A DNA stretch of 64,000 nucleotides, from assembly GCF_018967865.2 (NCBI RefSeq), contig NZ_JAHLZY020000001.1, positions 682,001 through 746,000 on the forward strand, in the 5' to 3' direction. Positions 24,972-33,092 of this stretch are shown piece after piece. This stretch comes from Hymenobacter siberiensis. GTDB taxonomy: Bacteria > Bacteroidota > Bacteroidia > Cytophagales > Hymenobacteraceae. Both the position numbers and the translations under genes were made by a program. A model generated the notes under the pieces. That model searched no databases and had not been told where the DNA came from. It saw only the letters and a list, made by a program, of their open reading frames with translations. The stretch's first letter is position 1. Each line of letters starts with the position of its first letter.

Positions 24972-26054
24972 TCAAAGGTTTTGGTCACAATAGTTAGCAA
25001 TCAACTTCGGCTTAGGCAGCGCCTCAATCTCCGCCGGCGAGTAGGCCCGCAAGCTCAAATCGCGTAACGCGGCCTCCTGCAGCGGCTCGGCCAGCGCCAT
25101 TGGGTGGAAGCGGACCTCCAGCTTCTGGTGGCTCAATACGTGGCGATACGTCGCGCTGGGCTCGGCCGCCTGGCTGGTATCCAGGTTCGCGCCCAGGGCA
25201 TGCAGGTGGCGCTGGAGCTCGGCGGTAGGCAGCTCCGGCACGGCGGTTTCGGCCAGCGCAAAGTCATACAGGCCCTGCCAGATGTCTTTCTCACGGCGCT
25301 CGCGCAGGTACGTTTGCTCGCCGTGGCGCAGCACAAAGTAATGGAAGTAGCGCGTGCGCGAGGCCTTCGCCTTGCTTTTCACCGGCAGCAGCGCCACCTG
25401 CCCATGCTGAAACGCCCAGCAGCTGAGCTGCATCGGGCAAAACAGGCAGTCGGGCTTGGCTGGAGTGCACTGAATGGCCCCGAATTCCATAATGGCCTGG
25501 TTGAAGTCGGCCGGTGTGCTGGCGGGGATGTGCTGGTCGGCCACGGCCTGGAATTCTTTGCGCGAGCTGGGCGCGGCAATATCGGAGTGAAGTCCAAAAA
25601 CGCGGGCCAGCACCCGGTACACATTTCCATCGAGCACGGCCACGGCTTCATCGAAGGCAAACGACGCGATAGCGGCGGCCGTATAGGGCCCCACGCCACG
25701 CAATTTCAGCAATTCGGCGTAGGTGCCGGGAAACTTTCCAGCATATTCGGCCACCACCTGCTGGGCGGTGCGGTGCATGTTGCGGGCCCGGGAATAGTAG
25801 CCCAAACCCTGCCAGTAGCGCAGTACTTCGGCCTCGGGCGCGGCGGCCATGTCCTGCACGGTGGGGTAGGCCGCCAGGAAGGTTTGGTAGTAGGGAAGGC
25901 CTTGCGCCACACGGGTTTGCTGTAGAATAATCTCCGATAGCCAGATGGCGTACGGGTCGCGGGTGTGGCGCCAAGGCAGGTCGCGCTGGTGGCGCGGGTA
26001 CCAGGCCAGTAGGGCAGAGGCCAGGAAGGAAGGCTGAGAGGTTTTTGCGGTCAA
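24972..26054 (-). CDS. mutY: A/G-specific adenine glycosylase MutY
   Basis: The 360-residue base-excision enzyme removes adenine mispaired with 8-oxoguanine. It has the HhH motif LRGVGPYTAAAIASFAF (about 118), the catalytic Asp in VLDGNVYRVLAR (about 143), and the [4Fe-4S] loop C-x6-C-x2-C-x5-C (CTPAKPDCLFCPMQLSC, about 197-213). A C-terminal NUDIX-like domain (about 240-350) recognises 8-oxoG. Length is typical. It is followed by ssb and divergent from the HU gene. Confidence 0.96.
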   Translation of the reverse strand: MTAKTSQPSFLASALLAWYPRHQRDLPWRHTRDPYAIWLSEIILQQTRVAQGLPYYQTFLAAYPTVQDMAAAPEAEVLRYWQGLGYYSRARNMHRTAQQVVAEYAGKFPGTYAELLKLRGVGPYTAAAIASFAFDEAVAVLDGNVYRVLARVFGLHSDIAAPSSRKEFQAVADQHIPASTPADFNQAIMEFGAIQCTPAKPDCLFCPMQLSCWAFQHGQVALLPVKSKAKASRTRYFHYFVLRHGEQTYLRERREKDIWQGLYDFALAETAVPELPTAELQRHLHALGANLDTSQAAEPSATYRHVLSHQKLEVRFHPMALAEPLQEAALRDLSLRAYSPAEIEALPKPKLIANYCDQNL

Positions 26055-26103
26055 AATTTTGAAAGCGAATAATTTGGGCCAACACCTAGTTTAGAAGGGT
26101 TGA

Positions 26104-26134
26104 TTGGTAAAACGAAAAAATGGGGTTACCTTTG
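26104..26134 (+). promoter_or_regulatory. Promoter of the HU gene
   Basis: TTGG at 26104-26107 and TACCTTTG at 26127-26134 are spaced as a Bacteroidota promoter. The 5' untranslated region would be about 100 nt. A second possible -7 (TATTTTGC, about 26200) lies closer to the start. Confidence 0.65.
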
Positions 26135-26244
26135 TGGCCCCAATTCAAGGGCGAACCGCTTACCGGGCAAGGGCTTACGCTGGAATTTGGGACTATTTTG
26201 CCTAAAACTGTATTTTTTTCAACCACTCTAAGTACCATACCAAC

Positions 26245-26553
26245 GTGACTAAAGCTGAGGTAATCGCCGAAATCTCCACGAAGACCGGCATCGAGAAAGC
26301 TGATGTATTGATGACTGTTGAAGCCTTCTTCAAAGTCGTGAAAGATTCGATGACCGAGGGCAACAACATTTATGTACGCGGCTTCGGCTCGTTCGTAAAT
26401 AAGAAGCGCGCTCGTAAAGTAGCCCGCAACATCTCGAAAAACACGTCCCTCATCATCGAGGAGCACTACATCCCGAGCTTTAAGCCTTCGAAAACCTTCG
26501 TGGCTAAGATTAAGAACAGCAAGAAGGTGAAAGCCGTTGCGGCCAAAGCCTAA
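26245..26553 (+). CDS. HU-family DNA-binding protein
   Basis: The 102-residue protein is an HU/IHF type nucleoid protein: MTKAEVIAEISTKTGIEKADV at the start, a GFGSF turn and a beta-arm (about 55-80) ending in FVAKIKNSKKVK. The C-terminal tail is basic and Ala-rich. The start is GTG at 26245. It is followed, on the same strand, by a TPR gene, a ribosomal mini-protein gene and RNase G, a set that recurs in Bacteroidota. It bends or wraps DNA. Confidence 0.94.
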   Translation: MTKAEVIAEISTKTGIEKADVLMTVEAFFKVVKDSMTEGNNIYVRGFGSFVNKKRARKVARNISKNTSLIIEEHYIPSFKPSKTFVAKIKNSKKVKAVAAKA

Positions 26554-26580
26554 TTATGTTTGTTATTGTTTAGGAAACAG

Positions 26581-26681
26581 GCAGGGGGATTAACTCCCTG
26601 CAGGTTTTCTAACAACGATGAATTACCGGCCGCGCCGCCGGTGTCTTTTCCGTAAGGGAAAGCCCGGCGGCCGGCTTTTTT
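26581..26681 (+). terminator. Two hairpins after the HU gene
   Basis: GCAGGG/CCCTGC with a T-run follows at 26581-26608. A second GC-rich stem (GCCGCCGG/CCGGCGGC at 26634-26671, with an inner CTTTTCC/GGGAAAG stem) ends in TTTTTT right before the TPR gene. They may act as attenuators or terminators. Confidence 0.65.
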
Positions 26682-26687
26682 CAGCTA

Positions 26688-27608
26688 ATGGCTACTACTC
26701 GCACCGCTCCGCATCAATTGGTCCTCGTCGCTGCCGCGCTCGCGCTGGTTGGCGGCTTATACGTGTTGCCCAAAGGCATCATGAAGCCAAAGGAGAGCAA
26801 ATCGGAGATGAGCAAGGACGCTGCTGCCACGGCCAACCGTGACGGCGGGGGCATGGCTACCAACGGCTCCAAACCCGAAGCCTCGTCTGGCCCGGTACCC
26901 GCCACCGCTACCGAGAACAAAGGCCCCGATGCCGCCCCGCACACCACCACCAGCACTGCCCAACGGCAGGAGCTGGCGCGGTTGCTGGGCGAGTACCAGG
27001 CTGCTGCCACACCCGATGCCAAAGCCACGGTGGCTACCACCCTGGCCCGCCGCTACAACGACGTGGAGCGTTTCGACAGCGCTGGCTACTACCTGGAGCA
27101 GGTGGCCCAGGCCAAACCCAGTGCCCAGCACTGGCAGCAGGCCGCCGATGCCTACTTCCAGGCGTTTAGCTTTGCGGCTACCGACGAGCGGGTGAAACTG
27201 CTCGGCGGCAAGGCGCGGGAGCTCTACACCAAGGTGTTGAAGGACCAACCCGGTAACCTCGATGCCAAAACCAACCTCGGCATGGCCTACATGGCCTCCG
27301 AAAACCCCGTGCAGGGCGTAACGTTGCTGCGCGAAGTGCTGGAAGCCGACCCCCGCAACGAGAAAGCCCTGTATAACATGGGAATACTCGCGGTGCAAAG
27401 CAACCAGTACGACAAAGCCGTGAAGCGTTTCCAGGATTTGGTGAAAGTCAATCCAAAAAATGTGAACGGACAATTCTACCTCGGCGTAACTTTGGCCCGT
27501 ACAGGCGCTAAGGAAGAAGCCAAACAGGCCTTCCTTGCCGCCAAAAGCCTCAGCAACGACCCCGCGCTGGCCGCTTCGGTAGAAGAGGAAATCGCCAAAT
27601 TGAAATAG
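26688..27608 (+). CDS. Tetratricopeptide-repeat membrane protein
   Basis: The 306-residue protein has an N-terminal membrane segment (about residues 11-28), a Lys/Ser/Pro-rich linker, and three to four TPR units at about 150-300 (for example AKTNLGMAYMASENPVQGVTLLREVLEADPRNEKALYNMGILAVQSNQYDKAVKRFQDLVKVNP). TPRs mediate protein-protein contact; the partner is unknown. The orientation of the anchor suggests that the repeats face the periplasm. It lies between HU and the COX24-like mini-gene in a conserved Bacteroidota block. Confidence 0.88.
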   Translation: MATTRTAPHQLVLVAAALALVGGLYVLPKGIMKPKESKSEMSKDAAATANRDGGGMATNGSKPEASSGPVPATATENKGPDAAPHTTTSTAQRQELARLLGEYQAAATPDAKATVATTLARRYNDVERFDSAGYYLEQVAQAKPSAQHWQQAADAYFQAFSFAATDERVKLLGGKARELYTKVLKDQPGNLDAKTNLGMAYMASENPVQGVTLLREVLEADPRNEKALYNMGILAVQSNQYDKAVKRFQDLVKVNPKNVNGQFYLGVTLARTGAKEEAKQAFLAAKSLSNDPALAASVEEEIAKLK

Positions 27609-27647
27609 CTACGACACAACCAATCACCAACTTAACCCCCAAGCATC

Positions 27648-27737
27648 ATGCCCTGCGGTAAAAAAAGAAAGCGTCATAAGATTGCCACTCACAAGCGCAA
27701 GAAGCGCCTGCGCAAGAACCGCCACAAGAAGAAGTAA
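27648..27737 (+). CDS. COX24/AURKAIP1-like ribosomal mini-protein
   Basis: A 29-residue frame from ATG 27648 encodes a strongly basic peptide (MPCGKKRKRHKIATHKRKKR then LRKNRHKKK), 90 nt including the stop. The sequence matches the COX24/AURKAIP1 (mS38-like) family of very short ribosome-bound proteins, related to bS22 of mycobacteria, found in Bacteroidota. Its position directly before RNase G and after a TPR gene is the usual one. It is short enough to be missed by most gene finders. Family assignment is from recalled consensus. Confidence 0.85.
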   Translation: MPCGKKRKRHKIATHKRKKRLRKNRHKKK

Positions 27738-27854
27738 GCCTCACGGGGCGTAGCGGCGGCCGGCAGATTTCCTAACGGGAAGGGAGCCAGCAGCCTATCT
27801 CTCACGTAGCCTCCCGAGTGGGGCCGCGCCAGATGCTTTTCCTGTGGCTCGCGA

Positions 27855-27886
27855 GGGAAGCCAGAACCGTTAGGTTCTGGCTTCCC
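27855..27886 (+). terminator. Hairpin between the mini-gene and RNase G
   Basis: GGGAAGCCAGAACC and its exact complement pair around a GTTA loop, followed by TTTG. This suggests that RNase G has its own promoter or is attenuated here. Confidence 0.7.
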
Positions 27887-27951
27887 TTTGCCGGTTTCGG
27901 GGTAGGCCTATAGCGGCATTACCGGCAGGTTACTTTAACTATATCAAGGCT

Positions 27952-29559
27952 TTGAGTAATGAATTAGTCATTAATTCTACTCAGGAAGGCGAGCGAATAG
28001 CGTTGTTGCAGGACAAGCGGCTGATTGAATACCACTTCGACCGCAACGACACCAACTACTCAGTAGGCGACATCTTCCTGGGCACCGTGAAAAAGGTGAT
28101 GCCCGGCCTGAACGCAGCTTTCGTAGACATTGGCTACGAAAAAGACGCGTTTTTGCACTACGGCGACCTCGGCGAGCAATTCCCTTCGTTCACGAAGTGG
28201 GCCCGCACGGTACAGAGCGGCCGGGCGCCCAGCGCCGGGCTGGAAAAATTCACGTTTGAACCCGTCCTCGAAAAAGTGGGGAAGGCGGAAAGTGTATTTA
28301 AGAAAGGGCAGCAAATCGTTGTCCAGATTATCAAGGAGCCGATTTCCACCAAAGGCCCCCGGGTGAGCACCGACATTTCGATGGCCGGGCGCTATCTCGT
28401 GCTGATGCCGTTCTCAAACACCATCAGCGTCAGTAAGAAAATTGTGAGTAAAGCTGAGCGGGACCGCCTCAAGCGGCTCATCGCCAGTATTAAGCCCGAA
28501 AATTTCGGCGTCATCATCCGCACCGTGGCGGAGGGACGTGAAGTGGCCGAGCTCGATAAGGACATGCAGGATATGGTGGCGAAGTGGGAGCAGCTGTACA
28601 GCACGCTGCGCACCGCCAAGCCCAACGACAAGGTGCTCGGCGAGCTGGGCCGCACCTCGTCGATGGTGCGGGATATGCTGAACGAGTCGTTCGACAGCAT
28701 TACCGTGGATGCTCCGGCGATGTACGATGAGATGCGGGACTACCTGCAAAAAATCGCACCGGACCGGCTGGGGCTGCTGAAGCTGCACAACTCAAAAATC
28801 AAGATTTTTGAGCAAACCGGCATTGAGAAGCAACTGAAAACGCTGTTCGGCAAAACCGTGACTGTGCCCGGCGGCGGCTACCTCGTGATTGAGCACACCG
28901 AAGCTCTGCACGTTATCGACGTGAACTCGGGTAGCAAGAGTAACCAGGAGAACGACCAGGAAGCTACCGCGCTGATGATTAATATGCTGGCGGCCAAAGA
29001 AGTGGCCCGTCAGCTGCGCCTGCGCGACATGGGCGGCATCATCGTGGTCGATTTCATTGACATGCGCTCGGGCGAAAGCCGTAAGAAGGTAGAAGACGCC
29101 GTGCGCGACGTGATGAAGCTCGACAAGGCAAAGTACACCGTGCTGCCCATCACCAAGTTTGGCTTGCTGCAGATTACCCGTCAGCGGGTGCGGCCGGCCG
29201 AGAACATCGTGACCGGCGAGGTGTGCCCCACCTGCGGCGGCACGGGCAAAATTTCGGCCTCCATCCAGGTGACGGACGACATCGACAACAGCATTGACGA
29301 CCTGCTGGTGAACCAGAACCAGTCGGGCATCACGCTGTCGGTGCACCCGTTCCTGTATGCCTATTACACCAAAGGCCTGATTTCGCGCCAGATGAAGTGG
29401 TATCTCAAGTACTACAAATGGGTGAAAGTGGTGAATGACAGCAGCTTGGGCCTCACCGACTACCGCATCGAAGACGAGCGGGGCGAGGAAATCCAGCTGC
29501 GTTCGTCGGCCGCCGCCATGAGCCGTTTGCAGGACCGTGAGGTGGAAATAGTGGACTAA
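27952..29559 (+). CDS. rng: Ribonuclease E/G
   Basis: The 535-residue endoribonuclease has an N-terminal S1 domain (GDIFLGTVKKVMPGLNAAFVDIGYEKDAFLHYGDL, about residues 43-77), the catalytic core with VIDVNSGSKS and the Zn-link-like CPTCGGTGK (about 424-432), and the RNase G small domain at the end. It processes rRNA and turns over mRNA. The start is TTG at 27952. A 12-nt-loop terminator follows it but has been split by an insertion sequence. Length is that of RNase G, not of RNase E. Confidence 0.93.
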   Translation: MSNELVINSTQEGERIALLQDKRLIEYHFDRNDTNYSVGDIFLGTVKKVMPGLNAAFVDIGYEKDAFLHYGDLGEQFPSFTKWARTVQSGRAPSAGLEKFTFEPVLEKVGKAESVFKKGQQIVVQIIKEPISTKGPRVSTDISMAGRYLVLMPFSNTISVSKKIVSKAERDRLKRLIASIKPENFGVIIRTVAEGREVAELDKDMQDMVAKWEQLYSTLRTAKPNDKVLGELGRTSSMVRDMLNESFDSITVDAPAMYDEMRDYLQKIAPDRLGLLKLHNSKIKIFEQTGIEKQLKTLFGKTVTVPGGGYLVIEHTEALHVIDVNSGSKSNQENDQEATALMINMLAAKEVARQLRLRDMGGIIVVDFIDMRSGESRKKVEDAVRDVMKLDKAKYTVLPITKFGLLQITRQRVRPAENIVTGEVCPTCGGTGKISASIQVTDDIDNSIDDLLVNQNQSGITLSVHPFLYAYYTKGLISRQMKWYLKYYKWVKVVNDSSLGLTDYRIEDERGEEIQLRSSAAAMSRLQDREVEIVD

Positions 29560-29591
29560 CGAAGGTTGTTTCGGCCACAATACGAATCAAT

Positions 29592-29603
29592 AAAAAGCCC
29601 CAG
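29592..29603 (+). terminator. Left half of the split RNase G terminator
   Basis: AAAAAGCCCCAG, 32 nt past the rng stop, pairs with CTGGGGCTTTTT at 31160-31171. In the ancestral sequence the two would have flanked a 12-nt loop, CCTCGTTAGAAG. The IS now separates the arms by more than 1.5 kb. Confidence 0.85.
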
Positions 29604-29615
29604 CCTCGTTAGAAG

Positions 29616-31147
29616 CCTTGTCCTTACCCACATCTTCCAAAAAGCGCCGGCCAGTAGGCCGGCGTTTTTTTATGGGGCCTTGTGGGGGGTGGGTAGTAGC
29701 TTGCGGGATGAGTATTTCGACGCATTTCTGCGACCCGCAGTGGTGGGCCCAGACGCATTTTGGGGGCACGGTATTGGGCGACGTGCGGCGCAGCCGGCGG
29801 GTCGTGACGCTGGCCGCCGGCTGGGCGCGGCAGCCCGGGGCGAGCATTCCGCAGCTGAGCGCCGGACAGGCCGGGGCCAGCAAAGCGGCGTACCGCTTGC
29901 TGGGGAGTGTAACGGCCACGCCCGAGGCACTCTAGGGGCTGCACCAGGCCGTGGTTCGCCAGGCGTTGCAGGTGCCGGGAACCTACCTGCTGGTGGAAGA
30001 CACGACCGAGCTGAGCTGGCCCGAAACCGCCGCGCGCCGCCCCGGCCTGGGGCCGGTCGGGCCGGGCAAGGCCACGAGCCAGGGCGTGCTGCTGCATTCA
30101 CCCGGCCGCCAAACGGCCCGCGTCGCCGCTGCTGGGCCTCCTGGACCAGCAGTATCACGTCCGGCAGCCCGTGTCGGCAGCCGAAAAAGACCATCCCCCC
30201 GGCGGCTCGCGCCTGCGCCAGGGCCGCGTGCGGGAGTCGGCCCTCTGGTCCCGGAGCCTGCGCCAGGTGGGCCGCCCGCCGGCGGGCACGCGCTGGGTGG
30301 TGGTGGCCGACCGCGGGGCCGACATCTACGAGCACTTGCAGCAGTGCCAGGCCCAGGGCCTGGGCTTCGTGGTGCGCGCCGCCCAGGACCGGGCCCTGGT
30401 GGCCGGCCCCGGGGAAGCACCCGCCAGACGGCTCTTCGCCCTGGCACGGGCCCAGCCGTCGGCGGGCCAGTTTCCCTTGGCCTTGCGCGGCCGGCCGGGC
30501 CAGGCGGCGCGCGCGCGCGGTCGCGCTGCAAGTGAGTTTCAGCCCCCCGCTGGCCCTGCGCGCGCCCCAGGGGCCGGGGGCCGCCACGGGCAAAGGGGAC
30601 CCGATTCCCTGCGCCGTGGTGCGGGTCTGGGAAGCCGCCGAAGCTGATTCGGCCACGCCGGGCCTGGAATGGCTGCTGCTCTGCGACCAGCCCGTCACGG
30701 ACTTCGCCCAGGCCCAGGCATGCGCCCGCCAGTACGTGAGCCGCTGGCTCATCGAGGACTTTCACAAAGCCCTGAAAACGGGCTTGGGGGCCGAAAAACT
30801 CCAACTCCAAACCGCCGAGCGGCTGTTTGCCGCCGTGGCCCTGCTCAGCGTCGTGGCCCTGGCTTTGGTGGATATGCGCGAAAAAAGCCGCCTCCAACCC
30901 GACTTGCCGGCGACGGCCGCGGGGCTGGAGGCGACTTTTTTGCGGGTGCTCGCCCTGCGCAGCCACCGACCGGTGCAGACCGTGCGCGACGTGTATGATG
31001 CCCTTTGCGGCCACCTGGGCCGCAAAGGCGATGGACCGCCCGGCTGGCAAACCCTCTGGCGCGGCCTGATGAGCTTGCGCCTACTCGTCGAAGGCGTCCG
31101 GCTCGCCACTCAACTCGACCAGCCCTGAGATGTGGGTAAGGACAAGG
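29616..31147 (+). mobile_element. IS4-family insertion sequence, decayed transposase
   Basis: The 1,532-bp element has perfect 20-bp terminal inverted repeats: CCTTGTCCTTACCCACATCT at 29616-29635 and its complement at 31128-31147. It is flanked by a 12-bp direct repeat and carries one transposase gene, which is broken. GC content of the coding part is very high. It resembles the IS50/Tn5 side of the IS4 family in its N-terminal DNA-binding domain. Confidence 0.9.
29708..31128 (+). pseudogene. IS4-family transposase, broken
   Basis: From ATG 29708 the frame encodes a Tn5-like N-terminal domain (WWAQTHFGGTVLGDVRRSRR then SIPQLSAGQAGASKAAYRLL) and stops at an amber codon at 29933, where an L-x-GLHQ stretch is interrupted. 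The same frame resumes at once (LHQAVVRQALQVPGTYLLVE), shifts near 30100-30130, and shifts again near a GCGCGC run at about 30510. The last frame carries the YREK signature YVSRWLIEDFHKALK and ends in the right repeat. At least three lesions make activity unlikely. Confidence 0.88.
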
Positions 31148-31159
31148 CCTCGTTAGAAG

Positions 31160-31171
31160 CTGGGGCTTTTT
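31160..31171 (+). terminator. Right half of the split RNase G terminator
   Basis: CTGGGGCTTTTT completes the stem begun at 29592-29603. It also stands near the end of the facing 31190 gene. Confidence 0.8.
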
Positions 31172-31189
31172 GCTGGCGGTTGCGAATAC

Positions 31190-31897
31190 TTAGAACTTGA
31201 TGCCCAAGTCTAACGCGAAGCCACTGTTTTTAATGGTAACGTCTTTGAATTTCCGCGTGCTTTCGAAATAATTGTCGATGTCGACCAAACCACGGTGGTA
31301 GCTAAGGCCGGCGAAAAGTTTGGTGCTTTTGCCCAATTGATATTCTGCACCAGCACCCGCCAAAGCGTCAGCATCGAAAAACTTGACGTAATCGCCGGCC
31401 TTGACACTGGTATTGTTGCTTGGGTCAATGTAGAATTTTTCGCCATTGATGCGGGTGCCAATGGGAACATTCAGTGAGCCGCCGACTTGGAAATAGAGCC
31501 GGGTGGCAGGGGCTATTTCATTAGTGAACAACTTCACACTAAGGGGAAGCTCGAGGTATTGCGTGCTTATTTTCAGTGAGTTCGTGAAATTCAGCCCATT
31601 TCCACCCCCAGTAGAGTTTTTGGTTTCGTTATATGCAATGGTGCCGCCTTTACCGGTTAGTAGTAAGCCTGTACTAAAGGCATAGTTTTCACCGAAGAAA
31701 TAATCAACCACTAACCCGCCTCCGAAGCTAAGCTTGCTGCCATCGCTGGTGAAGTTGTTGCCAACTGCCGTGCTGGTGGGTGAATCGGCCCGCAGGCTGG
31801 TGATGGAGGGCGAAATTTTCAGGCCAATTTCGACCTGGGCCGAGGCGCTGCCAATGGTAGCGGCGAGGGTGAAAAGCGCGAGCAGTAGTTTTTTCAT
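31190..31897 (-). CDS. Outer-membrane beta-barrel protein
   Basis: The 235-residue protein has a Sec signal (cleavage after about residue 20, GSASA-Q) followed by alternating amphipathic strands ending in an aromatic/hydrophobic C-terminus (FALDLGIKF), as in the OmpA/PorT-like small barrels of Bacteroidota. Segments such as FGGGLVVDYFFGENYAFSTGLLLTGKGG and YLELPLSVKLFTNE are typical. Cargo or pore function is unknown. It is convergent with rng and divergent from gldB. Confidence 0.85.
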   Translation of the reverse strand: MKKLLLALFTLAATIGSASAQVEIGLKISPSITSLRADSPTSTAVGNNFTSDGSKLSFGGGLVVDYFFGENYAFSTGLLLTGKGGTIAYNETKNSTGGGNGLNFTNSLKISTQYLELPLSVKLFTNEIAPATRLYFQVGGSLNVPIGTRINGEKFYIDPSNNTSVKAGDYVKFFDADALAGAGAEYQLGKSTKLFAGLSYHRGLVDIDNYFESTRKFKDVTIKNSGFALDLGIKF

Positions 31898-31976
31898 AGG
31901 GGTTTATCGTTCCATTGCTGCTGGCAACAGCCGGCAGCCAACAGGTTTTGGCTAATTTTACCTCAAAGTAACGTGC

Positions 31977-32999
31977 GTGAATACGAATAATTTTGCCTGG
32001 CGGCGCTGGCTGCCCATATTTTTAGGAGCCGGCCTCAGCCTTGGCGGTTGCAAAAGCGGTCCGGCCGAAGGCTGCCGTCCCGATGCGGCCGAGGATGCGG
32101 CGGCCGTATCTGTGCAGATACAACGGCTGGAGCCGGCTTTTTTCCAGCTGAAGACGCCCGCGCAGGCGCAGCAGTTTATGGATGCCAACCCGGCCTTTGC
32201 GCGCTACTACTTGCAGCGGCAGCCGGCCACGGAAAAAGAGCTGGAAGGCACTCTGGTACAGCTTGCTACCAACCCGGCCTTGCAGCAGGTGGGCCGCGAA
32301 ACGGCCGCCGCCTTCCCCGATAGCGCCGCCTTGCGCCACGACCTGGGCGAGATGTTCCGGCGGGTGCATTATTACTTTCCCGATTTCCGGGTGCCGCCCA
32401 CGGTGACGTACGTCAGCGGCTTTTTGGCGAAGGATATCTACGTGAATGACAGCCTGCTGGTGATGAGCCTGGACTGGTTTATCGGCCCCAAGGCCAGCAA
32501 GCGACCCGACCTGCCGCAGTACATGCTGCGCCGCTATACGCCGGCCGGCCTTATGCCGGTGCTGGCCCAGGATGTGGCCAGCAAGTACAACAAGCACGAG
32601 CTAACCGCCAATAGCATGCTTGATGCGATGGTGCATGCCGGCAAGTCGCTCTACTTTGCCAGTCTGGTGCTGCCCTGCACCCCCGACTCGGTGCTGATGG
32701 GCTATACCCGGCGCGAGATGCTGGGCCTCGATGCGAACGAAGGCCGGGTGTGGGCTCATTTTCTGGAAAAGAATCTGCTGTACACCACCACGCCGTTCCT
32801 GCTCCAGAAATACGTGGGTGAGCGGCCCAACGTGCCCGAAATCGACAAAACCTGTCCCGGCCGCGTGGGCCAGTGGGTGGGCCTGCAAATTATCAGAAAG
32901 TACGTAGCCGAGCATCCCGACGTGACGCTGGGCCGCCTAATGTCCGAGAAGAATGCCCAGCGTATCCTCAACGACTCGCACTACCGGCCCAAGCGGTGA
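31977..32999 (+). CDS. gldB: Gliding motility lipoprotein GldB
   Basis: The 340-residue lipoprotein starts with a signal containing the lipobox SLGGC (Cys at about residue 25) and a GldB-type body with FFQLKTPAQAQQFMDANPAF, FPDFRVPPTVTYVSGF and a KTCPGRVGQWVGLQIIRKYV segment near the end. GldB is required for gliding and T9SS-linked secretion in Flavobacterium. The start codon is GTG at 31977. It is upstream of a glycosyltransferase on the same strand. With gldD in this window it supports a gliding/T9SS background. Confidence 0.9.
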   Translation: MNTNNFAWRRWLPIFLGAGLSLGGCKSGPAEGCRPDAAEDAAAVSVQIQRLEPAFFQLKTPAQAQQFMDANPAFARYYLQRQPATEKELEGTLVQLATNPALQQVGRETAAAFPDSAALRHDLGEMFRRVHYYFPDFRVPPTVTYVSGFLAKDIYVNDSLLVMSLDWFIGPKASKRPDLPQYMLRRYTPAGLMPVLAQDVASKYNKHELTANSMLDAMVHAGKSLYFASLVLPCTPDSVLMGYTRREMLGLDANEGRVWAHFLEKNLLYTTTPFLLQKYVGERPNVPEIDKTCPGRVGQWVGLQIIRKYVAEHPDVTLGRLMSEKNAQRILNDSHYRPKR

Positions 33000-33088
33000 G
33001 GTTGTGAAATGGTGAGGTGGTGAGTTTGAAGCGCTGAACGCCCAGATAAAACATCAAACTCACCACCTCACCATTTCACCATCTCACC
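32996..33088. repeat. Intergenic hairpin of reiterated words (site d)
   Basis: The left arm GTGAAATGGTGAGGTGGTGA (with GTTTGA) and the right arm TCACCACCTCACCATTTCAC are nearly perfect complements. The words are GGTGAG/CTCACC, as at site b. It lies between gldB and the glycosyltransferase gene. Confidence 0.75.
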
Positions 33089-33092
33089 GCCT

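Larger units (their letters stand above)
29604..31159. other. Target-site duplication (12 bp) around the IS4-family element
   Basis: CCTCGTTAGAAG stands directly before the left IS end (29604-29615) and again after the right end (31148-31159). It equals the loop of the interrupted terminator. A 12-bp duplication fits IS4-family members, which are known to make duplications of about 9-13 bp. Confidence 0.85.

Noticed and set aside
26155..26244. Riboswitch or leader RNA in the long 5' region of the HU gene
   Set aside because: The about 100-nt leader has no recognisable conserved core; a second promoter nearer the gene is an equally simple explanation.
29566..31128. A 520-codon frame over the IS read as one gene
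   Set aside because: Only the last third is transposase; the first part is a frame in which the conserved N-terminal domain is not read. The real gene starts at 29708 in another frame and is broken.
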